Below, in pieces: positions 11,439-24,285 of a DNA stretch of 64,000 bases. The translations under genes were made by a program, and so were the position numbers. The stretch's first letter is position 1, and every line of letters begins with the position of its first letter. Below the pieces are notes generated by a model. It was not told where the DNA came from, searched no databases, and saw only the letters and a list, made by a program, of their open reading frames with translations. Source of the DNA: Zygnema cylindricum. Its lineage: Eukaryota > Streptophyta > Zygnematophyceae > Zygnematales > Zygnemataceae. Where the stretch lies: assembly GCA_037447655.1 (NCBI GenBank), contig JBBHKE010000743.1, positions 212,953-276,952 on the forward strand, written 5' to 3'.

Positions 11439-12097
11439 TACCGTTTATTTGTTTCGTGTGGTTTTTTAAAAGCTTTTGAATGAGGTATCAACAAAAAAAA
11501 ACGGTCAAAAAAAAGTAGGATGACAATGTTGACAATTGATTGAGACCTTAACATAGGTCACCTGGTCATATTTCAGCGATGTATTTGCAACGAGACAATA
11601 GAATCAAACACCTTCACCATACTAGTTGCTAAAAAAATAAGACTTATGATTAGAAAAGGTTGGGGTACCCACCTCTTTACATTCCACGTCTTATTCGGGT
11701 ACTCAGTTTGTATTTGGAAAAAACTTACAAACGACAAACCGGAATTGTGCGCAACTAATTTTTGCGTGAAAAAGACATCCAAAACTAAAAAACGTGGTGC
11801 TTCAAGTCGAAATCCAACAAACGAATGTGTACAATCATTTTTTTATAGTTAGTGGTCGAATAATCCACGTTAGTGGATTTTTTGTACACTATTTGGATGC
11901 CGAACAACCTAAGTTGTGAAAATGTTCCAATTCGTGTTTTTTCATTTTTGTGTAAAAGACTTTAAAAAAAGAAACTTTTATTAGAAAGAGTTTTTGATAA
12001 AATGCACGAATCGGATGAAAAAACTAGTCTTTAAAAAGCTCCACTTAAATGGACTTTTTTAAAAATAGTCCACTTAAATGGACTTTGGCAACTTAAA
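11439..12097. other. No gene recognised
   Basis: AT-rich sequence with short frames on both strands. Near 12040-12085 the motif TCCACTTAAATGGACTT occurs twice. No piggyBac-type end or LTR could be identified. The copia homology begins abruptly near 12098. Confidence 0.5.
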
Positions 12098-12347
12098 AGT
12101 TAGGACTTAGCCAATTTTGTAGTATCCACTATTGGGAATATGATTTGCTAAAAGCAATTTTTAGGAAACATCCATACATCATATCTTAGGGTTTACTAGG
12201 TTATTTGGGCTGCAATTTCGGGAATTGTCAGTTTACTGTATTGTTTATCATTGTGGCAAATTAGAGGCATTTTGGCTAACTGGGTCATATTTTGTGTCTA
12301 TTCAAAGTTGGCTATTGAGTAGGTACTTTTGATAATTTCCACTGTTT

Positions 12348-13415
12348 TTGATGTCTACTTCCACTCCTACTGCTAGTTCTCCTCCTACAACGGTGGTAAT
12401 AGAACAACAGGTTGTGGGCCTTTCGTCAAGAATTCTTATCTTCAATGGCCAAAAGTATATTTACTGGGCGGCGACGGTTGAATCGTCGTTTAAAACTGCT
12501 GACTTATTGGGGGTTTTGGATGGCTCCCTTGATGAAACAAATCCATCTTGGGCAAAAACGAATTCAATGGCAAAGAACAATGTAATTCTTTGTATTTCAT
12601 AAAATTTGGTCATGTCTCGACTGAAAATGAAGAAGTCGAGTGAGATTTAGACATCACTACAATCTGCTTTTGAGAAACCGAATGTTCAAGAGGAGTTTCT
12701 GGTGGCTGGAAAAATTTGGGGATACAAATACTCAGGAGGAACTATGGTCGAGTATTGTGACAATTTTCGTGCCTTTATTGATGCTCACTCTTCTGCAGAG
12801 GGGTCATTTCCTAAGTTTCAACAAGCAGCTTTGCTTATTAGAGGTCTCCCTAGTAGCATGAATGTTGTGTATGTTCAATTAAAGAGTCATGATAAAGCTA
12901 GCTGGTCATTTCAGTTAGCGTATAATCTTATATTGGAGGAAGAGACTAATACTAAACTCCTTGAAAGAGAAGGAAAAGTTGAAGCATTTGCCACAGACTT
13001 TGACAAAAGAAATCAGATTAATCAGAACATGAGTCAATTTAACAAGAATCTGAATCAGGTTAATCAAAGACAGAATAGATCATCTACTACTACTTGTTTT
13101 TATTGTTCCGAGAAGGGTCATAGATACAAGTACTGTCCTAAACTGAAGAAGGCTAAAAAAACATGTTTATACAGGCCAGGTTGGCAGGAAAGCCAGTATC
13201 ACAGAGGCTTTTCTGGAAATCCTTCCCGTAGAAATGCTCTTTTCTCAGCTTTTGTAACTGATGCAGATGAGACTTTAAACTTCAATGAGCAAGAGGAGGC
13301 GGAGCTCTTTGCTATGGCGGCTGCAATGGAGGGTCTAAAAGATGCAGGATGGATCATGGACACGGGAGCATCTGCCCACATGTGCTGGAACAAACCGGCT
13401 TTTGCAAATTTGTAG
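12348..13415 (+). pseudogene. copia gag and protease
   Basis: The frame starts with MSTSTPTASSPP at 12348, is stopped by TAA at 12600 and TAG shortly after, and reopens in the same frame at about 12690. The capsid part contains 'PSWAKTNSMAKNN' and 'SSAEGSFPKFQQAALLIRGLP'. A CCHC zinc knuckle, CFYCSEKGHRYKYC, lies at about 13096-13137 and would bind genomic RNA. The protease active site IMDTGASAHMC is at about 13354-13385, followed by a TAG at 13413 where pol would continue. The copia polyprotein is normally one frame, so these stops are lesions. Confidence 0.9.
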
Positions 13416-13769
13416 CAAACATCTCCAATGAGTATTTACTATATTTGTGGCATGAGTGTTCAAACCTCAACTCAGGGTGATGTATCTTTGATGGTAGATG
13501 TGGGGGGAAATTCGGTAGAGAGAACCTTTCATAATGTTTTGTATGTTCCAGACTTTTAGAAAAATATATTTTCTACATCATTAGTGGAGAGCAAATGCTT
13601 TGAAGTTGTTTTGAAAGGAGGGAGACAGATGGTTAGCAAGAAAGGGAAAGAGACAGATGGTTAGCAAGAAAGGAAAAGTAGCAGTAAGAAGAACTAGAGA
13701 TGCTAGCAAAATGTACCGGATGGACATGGTTGAATATAAAAAAAATGATGTTTTCTACTCCAATGTCCT

Positions 13770-14569
13770 ATCTGACAATGAGTTGTGGCATAAAAGATTA
13801 GGACATATGAATTATGATAGTCTTTAGAAAATGGTAAATTCAGGGAAAATCAAAGGAGTCTCTATCAGTTCTCTTCCTATAAAATCATGTGATGGTTGTT
13901 CACTTTGCAAGATTCACAAATTGCCATTTCCATAGAAAACACACCACAGATCGGGGAAAAATCTACAGCTAATACACTCTAATGTTCTCGGTCCTTCACA
14001 AGTGGCTTCAGCTAGAGGCGTCCACTATATGGTTACATTCACAGATGACTACTCGAGGTATGCTAAAGTCTACTTCATGCAACATACGAGTGAAGTGTTC
14101 ACTCACTTCAAACAGTACAAAGCGTGGGCGGAAAAGCTTCATGGAGTTCCAATATTGGCGTTGAGATCGGACAATGGGGGAGAATACACATCAACAAAAA
14201 TTGAAGAATTTATCATTCAACAAGGTATTAGTCACAATCTTACTGTTCCATATACCCCAGAACAAACCACAACAGAATGGTGTTTTTGAAAGATTAAACA
14301 GGACAGTGACAAAGAGTGCTCGGTCCATGATTGCAGATAAAGGGCTAGATTTGAAATTCTGGGTTGAAGCACTGAATTGTGCTGTTTATATTAAAAACAA
14401 AATTGCTTCTAGATCTGTTAACACCACACTTTATGAGCTTTGGACAGGAGAAAAACCTGATGTTAGCCACTTTAAAATCTTTGGCAGCAAGTGTTTTATT
14501 TTCAATACTTCACAAGATAGATGGAAAATAGAGGCTAATGGCTTACCAGGAAATTTTTATAGGGTATGA
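13770..14569 (+). pseudogene. copia integrase
   Basis: The GAG-pre-integrase block ELWHKRLGHMNYDSL lies at about 13781-13825. The integrase core carries VTFTDDYSRYAKVYF and LRSDNGGEYTSTKIEEF, the first two acidic catalytic positions, then NGVFERLNRTV with the third (Glu) after a frameshift near 14270. Upstream, 13620-13680 holds a 32-bp tandem duplication (AGACAGATGGTTAGCAAGAA twice), and the stop TAG at 13926 breaks the frame again. The strand transfer activity is therefore lost. Confidence 0.9.
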
Positions 14570-14889
14570 TGATAATGCAAAAGGATATAGTTTTTGTATT
14601 TGAGAAACAAAAAGTGATTATTTTTAGGAATATCTAGATTAAAGATGAACAGGATTCGGTTGACCATTTCAAAGTGTCAGATCAACCGGCAAAGGATAAG
14701 CAAGAATATGTCATTTTTCACCATACACAGCGAGTCTACTTTCCACTTGCAAGTGGGACACCTCTTTCTTCACTTACTGTGGTTCCTTTATAAGATGCTT
14801 CACCACAATCTACGCCTCAGGTGGAAAAAACGAACTACTACGGACTCTGTACCAGATCAAGTTACGATTCAAAATAAACAAAAAATCAA

Positions 14890-16532
14890 AGATTGGCGAC
14901 GATCTCAGCCTCAAAATTTCCGGGAGGAAAGATATCTAGCAGCCGTCTGCAAGCAAGCTCTCACTTTGTTTTTTCTGCAGCTACAGAGAAGCCTCTAACG
15001 ATCCATGAGGCCTTCTCATCACCTCAGAGAAATCAATGGATCGAGGCGGCAAAAGATGAAATAAAGTCTATTATGGAGGCACAGACATGGGAGCTAGTGG
15101 ATCTTCCTCCCGGCATAAAAGCCATCGGCAGCAAATAGGTATTCAAAATGAAGTTCAACTTGGACAACACCATCGAAAGGTATAAGGCCAAACTAGTTGC
15201 CAAGGGGTATAATCAAAAAGAAGGTATTGACTTTGAGGAAACCTTCTCTCCAATTGTCTGATTTCCCACTGTCAGAATTTTGCTAAGTCTAGCGGCTATA
15301 AAGAAAATATGGAAATACAACAAATGGATGTTAAAACTGCTTTTTAAAATGGAGAGTTACTAGAAACCATTTATATGAAACAACCTGAAATGTACGTTGA
15401 AAAGGGAAAGGAAATATTAGTGTGTAAATTAATGAAATCTTTGTATGGGGTAAAACAAGCCTCGCGTCAATGGAATTTGAAGTTAGATGAGTTTTTGACT
15501 GGGTTGGGATTTAAGAGAAGTAGCTCAGATCATTTTGTATATGTCTTACAAGGGGAGGATGGGATACTATACATTGCTGTATATGTGGATGACTTATTAT
15601 AAAAAAGTAAGTCAATGTATGAAATAAACCGCATTAAAGCGGCTTTAAATTCTAGGTTCGAGATGAAAGACCTCGGTGAGGCAAAGTAAATTTTAGGAGT
15701 ACGGGTAGAAAGAGATAGAAACAAAAGGCTGATTATGTTAACCCAGAAAGAAACAATAGGTAACATGTTGGAAAGATTTGAAATGAAAGAAGTAAAGGGA
15801 TCTATAACTCCCATGGCATTCAGGCAAAAATTGGAGGGAAGGGATTCAGAGTCAGGCATTATGGTGTGTGAGAGTCTAGAGTTAGGGGAAGAGGAGTTTA
15901 TGGCTTCAAAGCCATATAGACATGTAATTGGAAGTCTTATATATTTTATGAACAGTACGAGACCTTATATTGCAGCAGCTGTGAGGGTCTTGAGTAGAAG
16001 TTTGCAGAATCCTAAAAAAGCAGACTGGGAAGCAACAAAAAGGGTGCTGAGATATCTTGCAGGTACTCGAAATCATAAGCTTGTACTCGGAGGAGGAGAG
16101 GTGAAAATACAGACGTGGAGCGATGCTAGCTATGGAGACATGCCAAACCGGAAATCTACGACCGGCTTTGTTTTGAAGATTGGAGACGGAACTTGCTGCT
16201 AGAGTAGCAAATTACAAAAGGTTACAGCTCAATCCACAATGGGGTCAGAATATATGGCAACGGCTTCTGCCCTCGAGGAGCTCCTATGGGTCAAGTCCGT
16301 TTTACAAGAACTTGGGTATATGCAAACTGGTCCTCAAGCTATCTGGTGTGACAACCAGGCAGCCATTGCAATTGCCTCTAACCCCAGCCATCACTTTAAG
16401 AGCAAACACATGGATGTTAGACTTCAATTTGTTAGAGAAAAATTACTTGCAACAATCGTTAAGTTATGTTATTTACCGTACGAAAATATGGTAGCTGACA
16501 TGTTAACAAAAGCCCTTCTTGCTCCTAAGTAA
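14890..16532 (+). pseudogene. copia reverse transcriptase and RNase H
   Basis: RT opens with NQWIEAAKDEIKSIMEAQTW and keeps KARLVAKG-like '[20 protein letters not shown]'. The catalytic AVYVDDLL is at about 15573-15598 and is directly followed by TAA. RNase H shows WSDASYGD, then after a TAG 'MGSEYMATASALEEL', CDNQAAIAIA and 'KHMDVRLQFVREKL', ending with 'VADMLTKAL' at 16532, the usual copia C-terminus. At least five stops or shifts are present between 15138 and 16202. The order and spacing are those of an ordinary copia pol. Confidence 0.92.
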
Positions 16533-16591
16533 CAATTTTGCAAAGATGCTATTGGACTAAGTGAGTAACTGAGTCTAAAGATTTAGGGGAG

Positions 16592-17330
16592 TGTTGTAAT
16601 TTATAAATCTTTATTTCAGTAAATAGGGGTAAAAATAACTTAGATTATTTTTCTAAGTAGTCTACTGTAATACTTACCTAAATTAGCATTACACTTGCAA
16701 AAAGTACAGTAGAGTGTATTGTATTTTTACATGGACACGTGTCAGCAAAAAAACGTATGCAGGTTTTTCGGAGTGGCGTCGACAGTCAGCCACACGCGTC
16801 ACGCAGTTGACAATATGATTCACAAGATCGGACAAACGGGATCTGAACCGAGTATTCCGAAAATAAATGGTACAGTTTGACGGCACCATCGTCGACTAAA
16901 TTTGTTCCAACGAATGCGATTCACCTAGGTCCACAAGCGTGATTCACGAGGGACCACAAGCGTGATTCGCATGGGACCACAAGTGACGAAACACTCAGGT
17001 GCTTCGTACTACACGACCATATTCGGCTGGATTTTAGCGACTCTCGCTGACTACGCATTTGGAACGTTTTGTGTACGGTTGGAACGTTTTGTGTACGGTT
17101 TGAACGTTTAGTGTACGGTTCAATATCTGGAAATATCTGAATAACATTGTTTTGTATTTTAGTGTAATAAAAAATAGTGTTCCATTAAGCAGGTTTTTAG
17201 AAAGTAATAATTAGGGTTTTGAGGTACAGTGACGTACAGGTAGGATGCGTTGTCGTTAGTCAGGATAATAATTGTAGTAACGGTTACCCAAATTAGTGTA
17301 GATCAGTAGATACACACTGTGAGTATATAA
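16592..17330 (+). repeat. copia LTR (3' LTR of one copy, 5' LTR of the next)
   Basis: Begins TGTTGTAATT directly after the polypurine tract at 16584-16591. It runs about 740 bp to the point where leader sequence shared with 12100 begins. Near 17053-17118 a 21-23-bp unit (GGAACGTTTTGTGTACGGT) is repeated three times, and near 16920-16975 a CCACAAGCGTGATTC unit repeats. The exact 3' end of the LTR and the primer-binding site were not identified, so the right boundary is approximate. Confidence 0.7.
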
Positions 17331-17650
17331 CTTAGGACTTAGCCAACTTTGTAGTATCCACTATTGGGAATACGATTTTCTAAAGGCAGTTTTTAGGAAA
17401 CTTCCAGACATCATATCTTATGGTTTACTAGGTCCTTTGGGCTGCAATTTCGGGAATTGTTTGTTTACTGTATTGTTAATCACTGTGGCAAATTTGAGGC
17501 ATTTTAGCTATTTGAGTCAGATTTTGTGTCTGTTCAAAGTTGGCTGTTGGGTAGGTACTTTTGATAGTTTCCACTGTTTTTCATGTCTACTTCCACTACT
17601 ACAGCTGGTTCTCCTCCTACAACTGTGGTAGTAGAACAACAGCTACTACG
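17331..17650 (+). mobile_element. Second copia copy, truncated after leader and gag start
   Basis: This segment repeats 12100-12410 at high similarity: leader TTAGGACTTAGCC, CCACTATTGGGAATA, then ATG at 17583 and MSTSTTTAGSPPTTVVVEQQ. Homology stops at about 17650. It directly follows the LTR of the first element, giving the order internal-LTR-internal. Such tandem copies sharing an LTR can arise by recombination between LTRs. Confidence 0.88.
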
Positions 17651-18860
17651 TATTCGGCTCCCAAATAATCAAAGTGAGCTAATACGACCTGTAATCAAAA
17701 TCTACTACAATCGGTGTAAAGAGTATATGGTCGAGAATGGCCCGCGTGACGAAGAACCGGACTTCTTTTAAACGTCTTCTTCAAAAATTGGAATGTCTTT
17801 TTTTGCTCAACTTTCTACTATCACTTTGATTTTTACTTGTGAGTTAAGTGAAGGCACTTTGATCTTTACTTATGAGTAAAGTGAAGGCTTGAGCTTGACT
17901 GCTAAACTTTGGAACAAATCGTCCATAATAGTTAGCTAACCTAAAAAATGTGCGAAGTGGAGAATCATTTGTGGGAGTTGGCAATGCATCTTAAGCGGCG
18001 ACCTGGTATGCTTTTCGGGTAACCTCATGTCCCAAGTAAAAAATCGTGTCTACTCCGAATATTCTTTACCAAGATGACACTATAAGCTTAACGCATAACG
18101 CTCACAAAGCATCAAATACTATTTGTAAATAAAAGAGCGAGAAAACCAATGAAAATACGTATTCACTTGTATTAATCCTAAATTAACAAAACTTAAGACT
18201 TTTTTTCACAAATTATTTCTCTGAATGGCTCAAAAGATGGTGTTTTTGCCATACCGTTGTTGATTTATCTACTATATTAATCCTAAATGGTGTGTCTTTG
18301 TAAATTCCAATATCAATATCAGCCTATTAAAACACACCACGATTCTTTTCTAATAGATCCACAATGTTAAATTTCTTCTCTCTTAATTGCTCTCCAATAA
18401 TCCAATCCATCTTTCTCGGTTCCAAAGCTGCAAAACTCTCCAGTCGCCTCGTCCATTGATCAAACTCGTCCCCCCCCAACCACTCTACTCATTTTTTTTT
18501 TGCAACACCTTAGTATACACAAATACAACATCCTCTACTCTATATACTTGGTTCCGTAGTGTTTTAGGTTCGCCCCTTTGGTTCTCTATTGTTGGATTTT
18601 TTGATCAATTATTTTATCTCTCCCATTCTCAAGCGTTGTGTGTTGTTGGATTTTTTGATCAATTATTTTATCTCTCCCATTCTCAAGCGTTGTGTGAACC
18701 GCATAGGCATGCGAGTTGGATTTTGTAAAATTCTTGTCCGATGCTAGTAAAAATACAAGAGAAGAAAAGATAGTGTAACACTAACTAACTACCGTAATAT
18801 GTGCGAATTGATAGTTTGACCAATCAAACGGCGACGTGTCGAGAGAGATACTAAGGGCAA
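17651..18860. other. No gene recognised; two short tandem duplications
   Basis: A 34-bp unit around CACTTTGATYTTTACTT is doubled at about 17820-17890. A 54-bp unit starting GTTGGATTTTTTGATC is doubled at 18591-18698. Open frames are short and unrelated to known families. Confidence 0.55.
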
Positions 18861-18869
18861 CTGTAGTAT

Positions 18870-21800
18870 GAGTGTGAAAACCTATAGCATTTTTTTGTTT
18901 GTTGATGTTAGGCATTTCCCATTTCTGCGTATTGGTGTGAAATATCATTGTAAAAGAACCGAAGTGATATGAATGGCTCTGAAGAAAGGAAACAACAATG
19001 GGGAGTTCGCCTTTCCGCTGGCCGGATTTGTTGCAATCAAAAAATGATTGTCGAGGTATCGATGTGAATAGAGTATTTGTACGATTTTGTCCAAAATGTG
19101 ATGGACGATGAGATTCCGCTGTCGCTATTTTAAACCCACGACTTTTTTAACATTGAAAGAAGAACAAAACTAGTCTAATATGAGCAAAGACGAAAAGTAC
19201 AAGACCCCATCTGAGTTCTCTTACTATGCTTGAGAAAATATTTGACACGACTACCTGTCTATCACTAAATCTACCCCCCCTCCCAAATCGAATATATGTA
19301 GTGAAGTAATCAAGTCAACATTTTATTGGATTCAATGGTAAAATTGTAAAACAAAAAAAACAGGAAGTTGGAGAAGGTACAATCGATAAAGCTTCAATAG
19401 TCCAAATTCGCTCGTGGCCCGAGCTGAAGATGAAATTTGCACTGCCTAGTAACTTCTAATCTGGAAGTCGTTATCAATAATGTTTCCAAAAATGTAATGA
19501 TGTTTGAAAATATTGAGGCCACAATTAACACTGCTAGCTCCAATGTTAAAATAATCACCCCTCAGGGAAGTGTGGTCGAAACCTAGCTCTGAATTAAATG
19601 TCGAAATTCGGTCAATCTTTTAAGTCTTGTATTATAAAATGCAATGTTTTCCCATTTTTCAAAATCTTATAAACATTTTTGTGACTTCGTCACAGAAAAC
19701 GTGCTACCTCCAATCTCTGCTTGCGGGATTCTTCCCATTCAATAGAGATCGAGAACTGTTGGATAAGCGGTGCAATGTCGGTTTGTTCATCCTCTGATTT
19801 TATAGAAAATTTAGAAGAAATAATAGAGAAATCATTGTTACTGTAGCCAGAATAGCAACTTGTAGCTGCTTCTTCTGAATGGTGACGTGCCCATTTTTTG
19901 TGAATGGTGACATGCTGACAAGGTGAGAGGGACAAAAAAGTGGCCAGCAAGTGAAGTTGGTATATCCCGAATACATATTTCCTTGCTCCAAAAATCTACC
20001 ATTACTTTTAATCGCATCCAACGTGTGTTCGCAATAAGATTTCAATTTGATATTACGATATTCCGAAAGTAATACTTAGGTAGGTGAAAATTAATCTTTC
20101 TACCGGCAACACATTTATGAGTATTCATATTTTTTGTCAGATTTATCTTTCTTATGGGCAATTTCAATATGAGGTCGATAGGATTGAAGCTAATCCGATT
20201 TTGAGGGCACAATTCGGGAAACCAACAGCTTTTAAAACAAAATGACAAAAAGAATTGTCAAAAATACAATCTCTATCGAGAGTAATTTTTTTCGGCTATT
20301 ATCATGTTTGCAGAGTTATCAAAACTAGAAGTAGAAAAATAAATGGGTGCTCCAAAGGCATTTGTAGGTGTCAAGCTGTCGGTAATCTTAGATCTTAATG
20401 CCAAAATTAGTTCTTTATCCGAAATGTAGTTGGAATTAGCCAATGTACGAACTAATTTGAAAGAGTGTGGGAGAAAAAGATCCACTAGCATGGTGGAGGG
20501 GCGAAAAACTAGCGAATTTGGCACCAAAGTAAAATAAAATTCCACTTTAGAAGTGAGAGGAGTAAAAGAAATGTTCGATTTGTCTTTTGTGGTGTCGGAT
20601 GTTGTTGCATCAGCGATTAAATCATCATAAGTTGTCATTTTTGGTAAAGGTGATGGTAGAGAATCAGCTTTAAGTCCCAAACCAACTTTCGTCTTCAAAA
20701 AGACTTGGCGAAGAGAGAATGTCAAATTGATTTTTTTTTTCTGATCACTCGTTTTTGCTTATAATTTTATTATCTTTGGATCTTCAATGTTTTTTCGTAA
20801 TTGTCTCCTACAATTTTCAATGCCAACATTAAACAAAATCGGATCTCTTGTAAGCAATCCACTCATCCGTGAGTGGTCATAACTCTCATATCTTTCGGAT
20901 CCTCTTTTAAATCTGTATCTTCCGTTTGTAAAGCTGCCATCCGCTGAGTTAGGTATACCGACCATGTTTTTTTCTCTAATTTTTTTGATGACTTCGAAGA
21001 GGAAGCACTTTTCCTCGAGTTTTTATTCATCAAAAAAATAAGTTTGAGTTTAACTTCCCACAATTCTTTGTGTAATTTTGTTTCAAAAACAGTTAGTTTC
21101 CCGAATTTTGCTCTCGAAACCGGATCGTGTTCGGCCTTATCTCCCTCAAACTCAAATTGCCACGACAAAGATAAATGTGATAAAAAGTAGGAATACTCGT
21201 AAATGCTTTGCGAGTAACAGGATTAGTTTTCACATACTTTAGTAATTTTTTCAGAATCAGTTTTCACATACTTTAGTATTTTTTTCAGAATCAGAGATAT
21301 CAATTTGAATTTTTATTGGGAACATATATTGACGCGATCAAGAGCAATAGTAGATTTTGGAGCGAACGAATCTATATTCCAAATTTACCAACTTCACTGG
21401 TTTATCGCGTTTTGGTCTTTCTCACCTTGTGGGGACGTCGCCATTCACAAAAAGCAACGGCACGCTACTCTCATTTCTACACCAGCAATGTTTCCTCTAT
21501 TCATTTTATTGAATTTTTTGTGGTATCAGAGGATGAACCCACCAACATTGCACTGCTTATCTAGCAATTCCCGATCTCTTCTGAGTGGGAGAAATCCCAC
21601 AAACAGAGATTGGAGGTAGCAGTTTTTTTGAGATAAAGTCACAAAAATATTTTCAAGATTTTGCCGGATGAGAAGATTTTGCCTTCTACAACAAAAGAAT
21701 CCAAATGAGTAACCGAATTTCGACATTTTATTCAGGGTTAGAATTGACCCCATTATTTCAAGAGGGTGGTTGATTTGACACTTACGTCCACAAGGTTAAC

Positions 21801-22655
21801 TGTGGTCTCATTATTTTCAAGCATCAGTACGGAGGTGGAAGCATTATTGATGAACGACCACCAAAATAAAAGTCATTGACCGTAGAAATTTCATCTTCAG
21901 CTCGGGCTGCAAAAGAATTTCGACTATTGGAGCTTTACCGATTGTATCGTCTCCAACTATTTGTTTCTCTTACTTTAAAATCTCACCATCGCGTCTTATA
22001 AAATGTTGATTTAATTACTTCACAACACATTTTTGATTTGGGGAGGGTAGATTTAGTGATAGTTGGTAATCTCTAGGGTATTCTAAGGCAAGGAAGGGAA
22101 AAAAAAATAGTGACAGTCGGAGTCGTTTTGCCATCAAATGGTTTTTATATTCGACCTTTTGCAAACTACATCAGCATAAACCGTTGGGATTTTTATTCGA
22201 GAAAGTTTCATTTGGTGCAGATCAACGTAGTAAGTTAGTTACTGTTTAGCAAGAGACATTTCACTATTTAGGGGAGCCTTTGGTGTTTGATGCAGTTCAG
22301 ATGGGGTCTTATGCTTATCGTCTTCGCTAATAGTGGACCAATCTTGCTCCTCTTTCAGTGTTGAAAACAACCGTAGGTTTACAAAAGCGTCCACCAAACC
22401 TCACCGTCGATCAGATTTTTGACAAAGGTCGTACATCTACTTTTGTCATATCCACACCTTGACAAATGTTTTTTGACTAAAACAAATCTAGCCAGCCGAA
22501 AGGCACAATGCCCACTCTTTTTTTTTTTCATGGGGGCATACCTATCTTTTGGGTTACCGTGGCATGATTTTTGACACTAATACACAGAAATGGGATGTGC
22601 CTAACATCAACAAACAAGAACGAGCCATATGTTTTCGCACTGCGGTCGGATTGAC
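18870..22655. mobile_element. 3.8-kb unit with arms of about 1.1-1.3 kb in inverted orientation
   Basis: Sequence from about 18880 to 20040 matches the reverse complement of about 21290 to 22640. Anchors are TTTGTTGATGTTAGGCA at 18898 against its complement near 22600, AAGACCCCATCTGA at 19201 against TCAGATGGGGTCTTA near 22298, and the TCAGAGGATGAAC block near 19790 against 21527. Similarity is roughly 75-85 percent by eye with indels. The centre (20050-21290) holds frames on the minus strand. It could be a foldback or MULE-type element with long terminal repeats, or two inverted copies of one element. Ends and target duplication were not resolved. Confidence 0.7.
20273..21168 (-). pseudogene. 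Unidentified coding remnant between inverted arms
   Basis: Three minus-strand frames (20863-21168, 20759-20965, 20273-20725) run one after another with small overlaps and frame changes. The first begins MSWQFEFEGDKAEHDPVSRA and has a Ser/Lys-rich patch; the last has a VEFYFTLVPNSLVFRPS segment. No family or catalytic motif is recognised. Because the frames are consecutive on one strand inside a symmetrical element they may be a broken transposon gene, but this is inference. Confidence 0.35.
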
Positions 22656-23150
22656 AGCATCTACTTATTTTCAAGCGGCAAAAGCAATCATTAATTTGAA
22701 AAGTCTTTAATTAACCTATAATATGTAGTTACGGGAATTGCAATATCTCTCCCAAAATCTATCTGAGTAATACAAATAAACTCTCATCGGAAAAAGTATT
22801 ACATAATTCTATTGATAAATGTAAAATAGAACAGGTTTAAATGATTCGTTGCAATCTTACCGTATGTCAAGGTTTCCAAAAACTACACCAAAAGACTACT
22901 TTGACCAAATCTATCTTTTATTATCCAAATTAAGTGAAGTAAACTTCTATTAGCTACGCTATAGAGACTTTAACCCGACGTTTGATTACAGAACAAAACG
23001 GTAATCTGTGTGATCATAATTGTCTCTTAAAAATAGATTTTGTGCGATGCTAATATAATAATGACCAACTCCAAAATTTGTCTAAAATCTCATCCGATTC
23101 AATGAAGTGATAATAGGGTCAAAAATCCCCATAGGCAATAAATATAATCG
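22656..23150. other. No gene recognised
   Basis: AT-rich sequence with no frame of note and no clear repeat. It lies between the inverted-arm unit and the purine tract. Confidence 0.5.
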
Positions 23151-24234
23151 TGCATGACAGAGAGTGTTTGTGTGAGAGTAATTGCATGTGGGAGTGAGTG
23201 GAAGTCAGGATGAGATTCAAAAAAAGAAAAAATAAAAGCATTAGAGCGAGAGTGAAAATGAAAGTGAGAAAAAATGTGCAGTTAAGAGTGAGAGTGACAA
23301 TGTGAATGAAAAGAGTTTGAGAATGAGAGAAAGTAAGAGTTCATTACAATCATTACAAGTGAGTGAGAAGGAGAGTGAAGCGTTTGGTTGAGAGTGATAG
23401 TGAGAGTGAGAAGAGTTTGAGAATGAGAGGAAGTGTTAGGTGAGACTGAAAAACGGAATGGGAAAAAACGTTACTTGAGAATGAGAGTGAGAGTAACGAT
23501 TAGAGCAAGACTGTGAATGAGACATAGAGTAAAAGTGAGAGTGAGAGTAAGAGTGCGGTTGAGAGAGAGTAAGAGTGGAAGTGAGAGAAAGGTTGAGAGA
23601 GTGAGTAAAAGTGACATTAAGACTGAGGGTGAAAATAAGGGTGAGAGTGAGTGAGATAGAGTGAGTGCGGGAGTGCTAGTGAGTTAGAGAGCGAAAGTGA
23701 GTGAGAGAACGAGAGAGAGTGCGCGTAAGAGTGAGACGAGAGTGAGAGGAGAGTTACAGTAAAGACAAATACAGTGATAATGAAAGTGCAAGATAACAGG
23801 TGGAAGTTAGATTGCGAGTGAGAATGAGATGACGTGATTGGTGAGAGTGAGAGTGAGATTGAGAATAGGAATTAAAGCAAAAGTCAACGTGTTTTCGAAA
23901 GTAAGAGTGCAGATGAGGGTATGTAGGAGTGAGGGTGAGAGTGAGAGCGAGACTGATAGAAAGTGTTAATTCAGAGTGAGACTAAGAGTGGACATTAGAG
24001 CGAGAGTGAAAAAGAGAGAGAGCGAGAGTGATAGTGAAGATAAGAGTGAGATTGAGATTGAGAGTGAGACGAGAGTGAGGACGAGATTGAAAATGAAACC
24101 GAGAATGAGAGTGGGACTGGGAGTAAAAGTGAAAGTCAGAGTGAGAGTGATCGTGAGAGTGATAATTAGAGAAATTGTTAAGAGAGAATGAGAGTGAGAT
24201 TGAGAATGAGAGATTGTGTTAGGTGTGTGTGTGC

Positions 24235-24285
<51 letters not shown>

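Larger units (their letters stand above)
12098..16591 (+). mobile_element. Ty1/copia retrotransposon, internal region; 5' LTR missing
   Basis: The leader starts at TTAGGACTTAGCC (about 12100) without an LTR in front: sequence upstream does not match the 3' LTR at 16592. Domains follow copia order: gag, protease, integrase, reverse transcriptase, RNase H. The polypurine tract AGGGGAG abuts the 3' LTR. Many stops and frameshifts make the element non-autonomous now. The same leader and gag start recur at 17331-17650. Confidence 0.93.
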
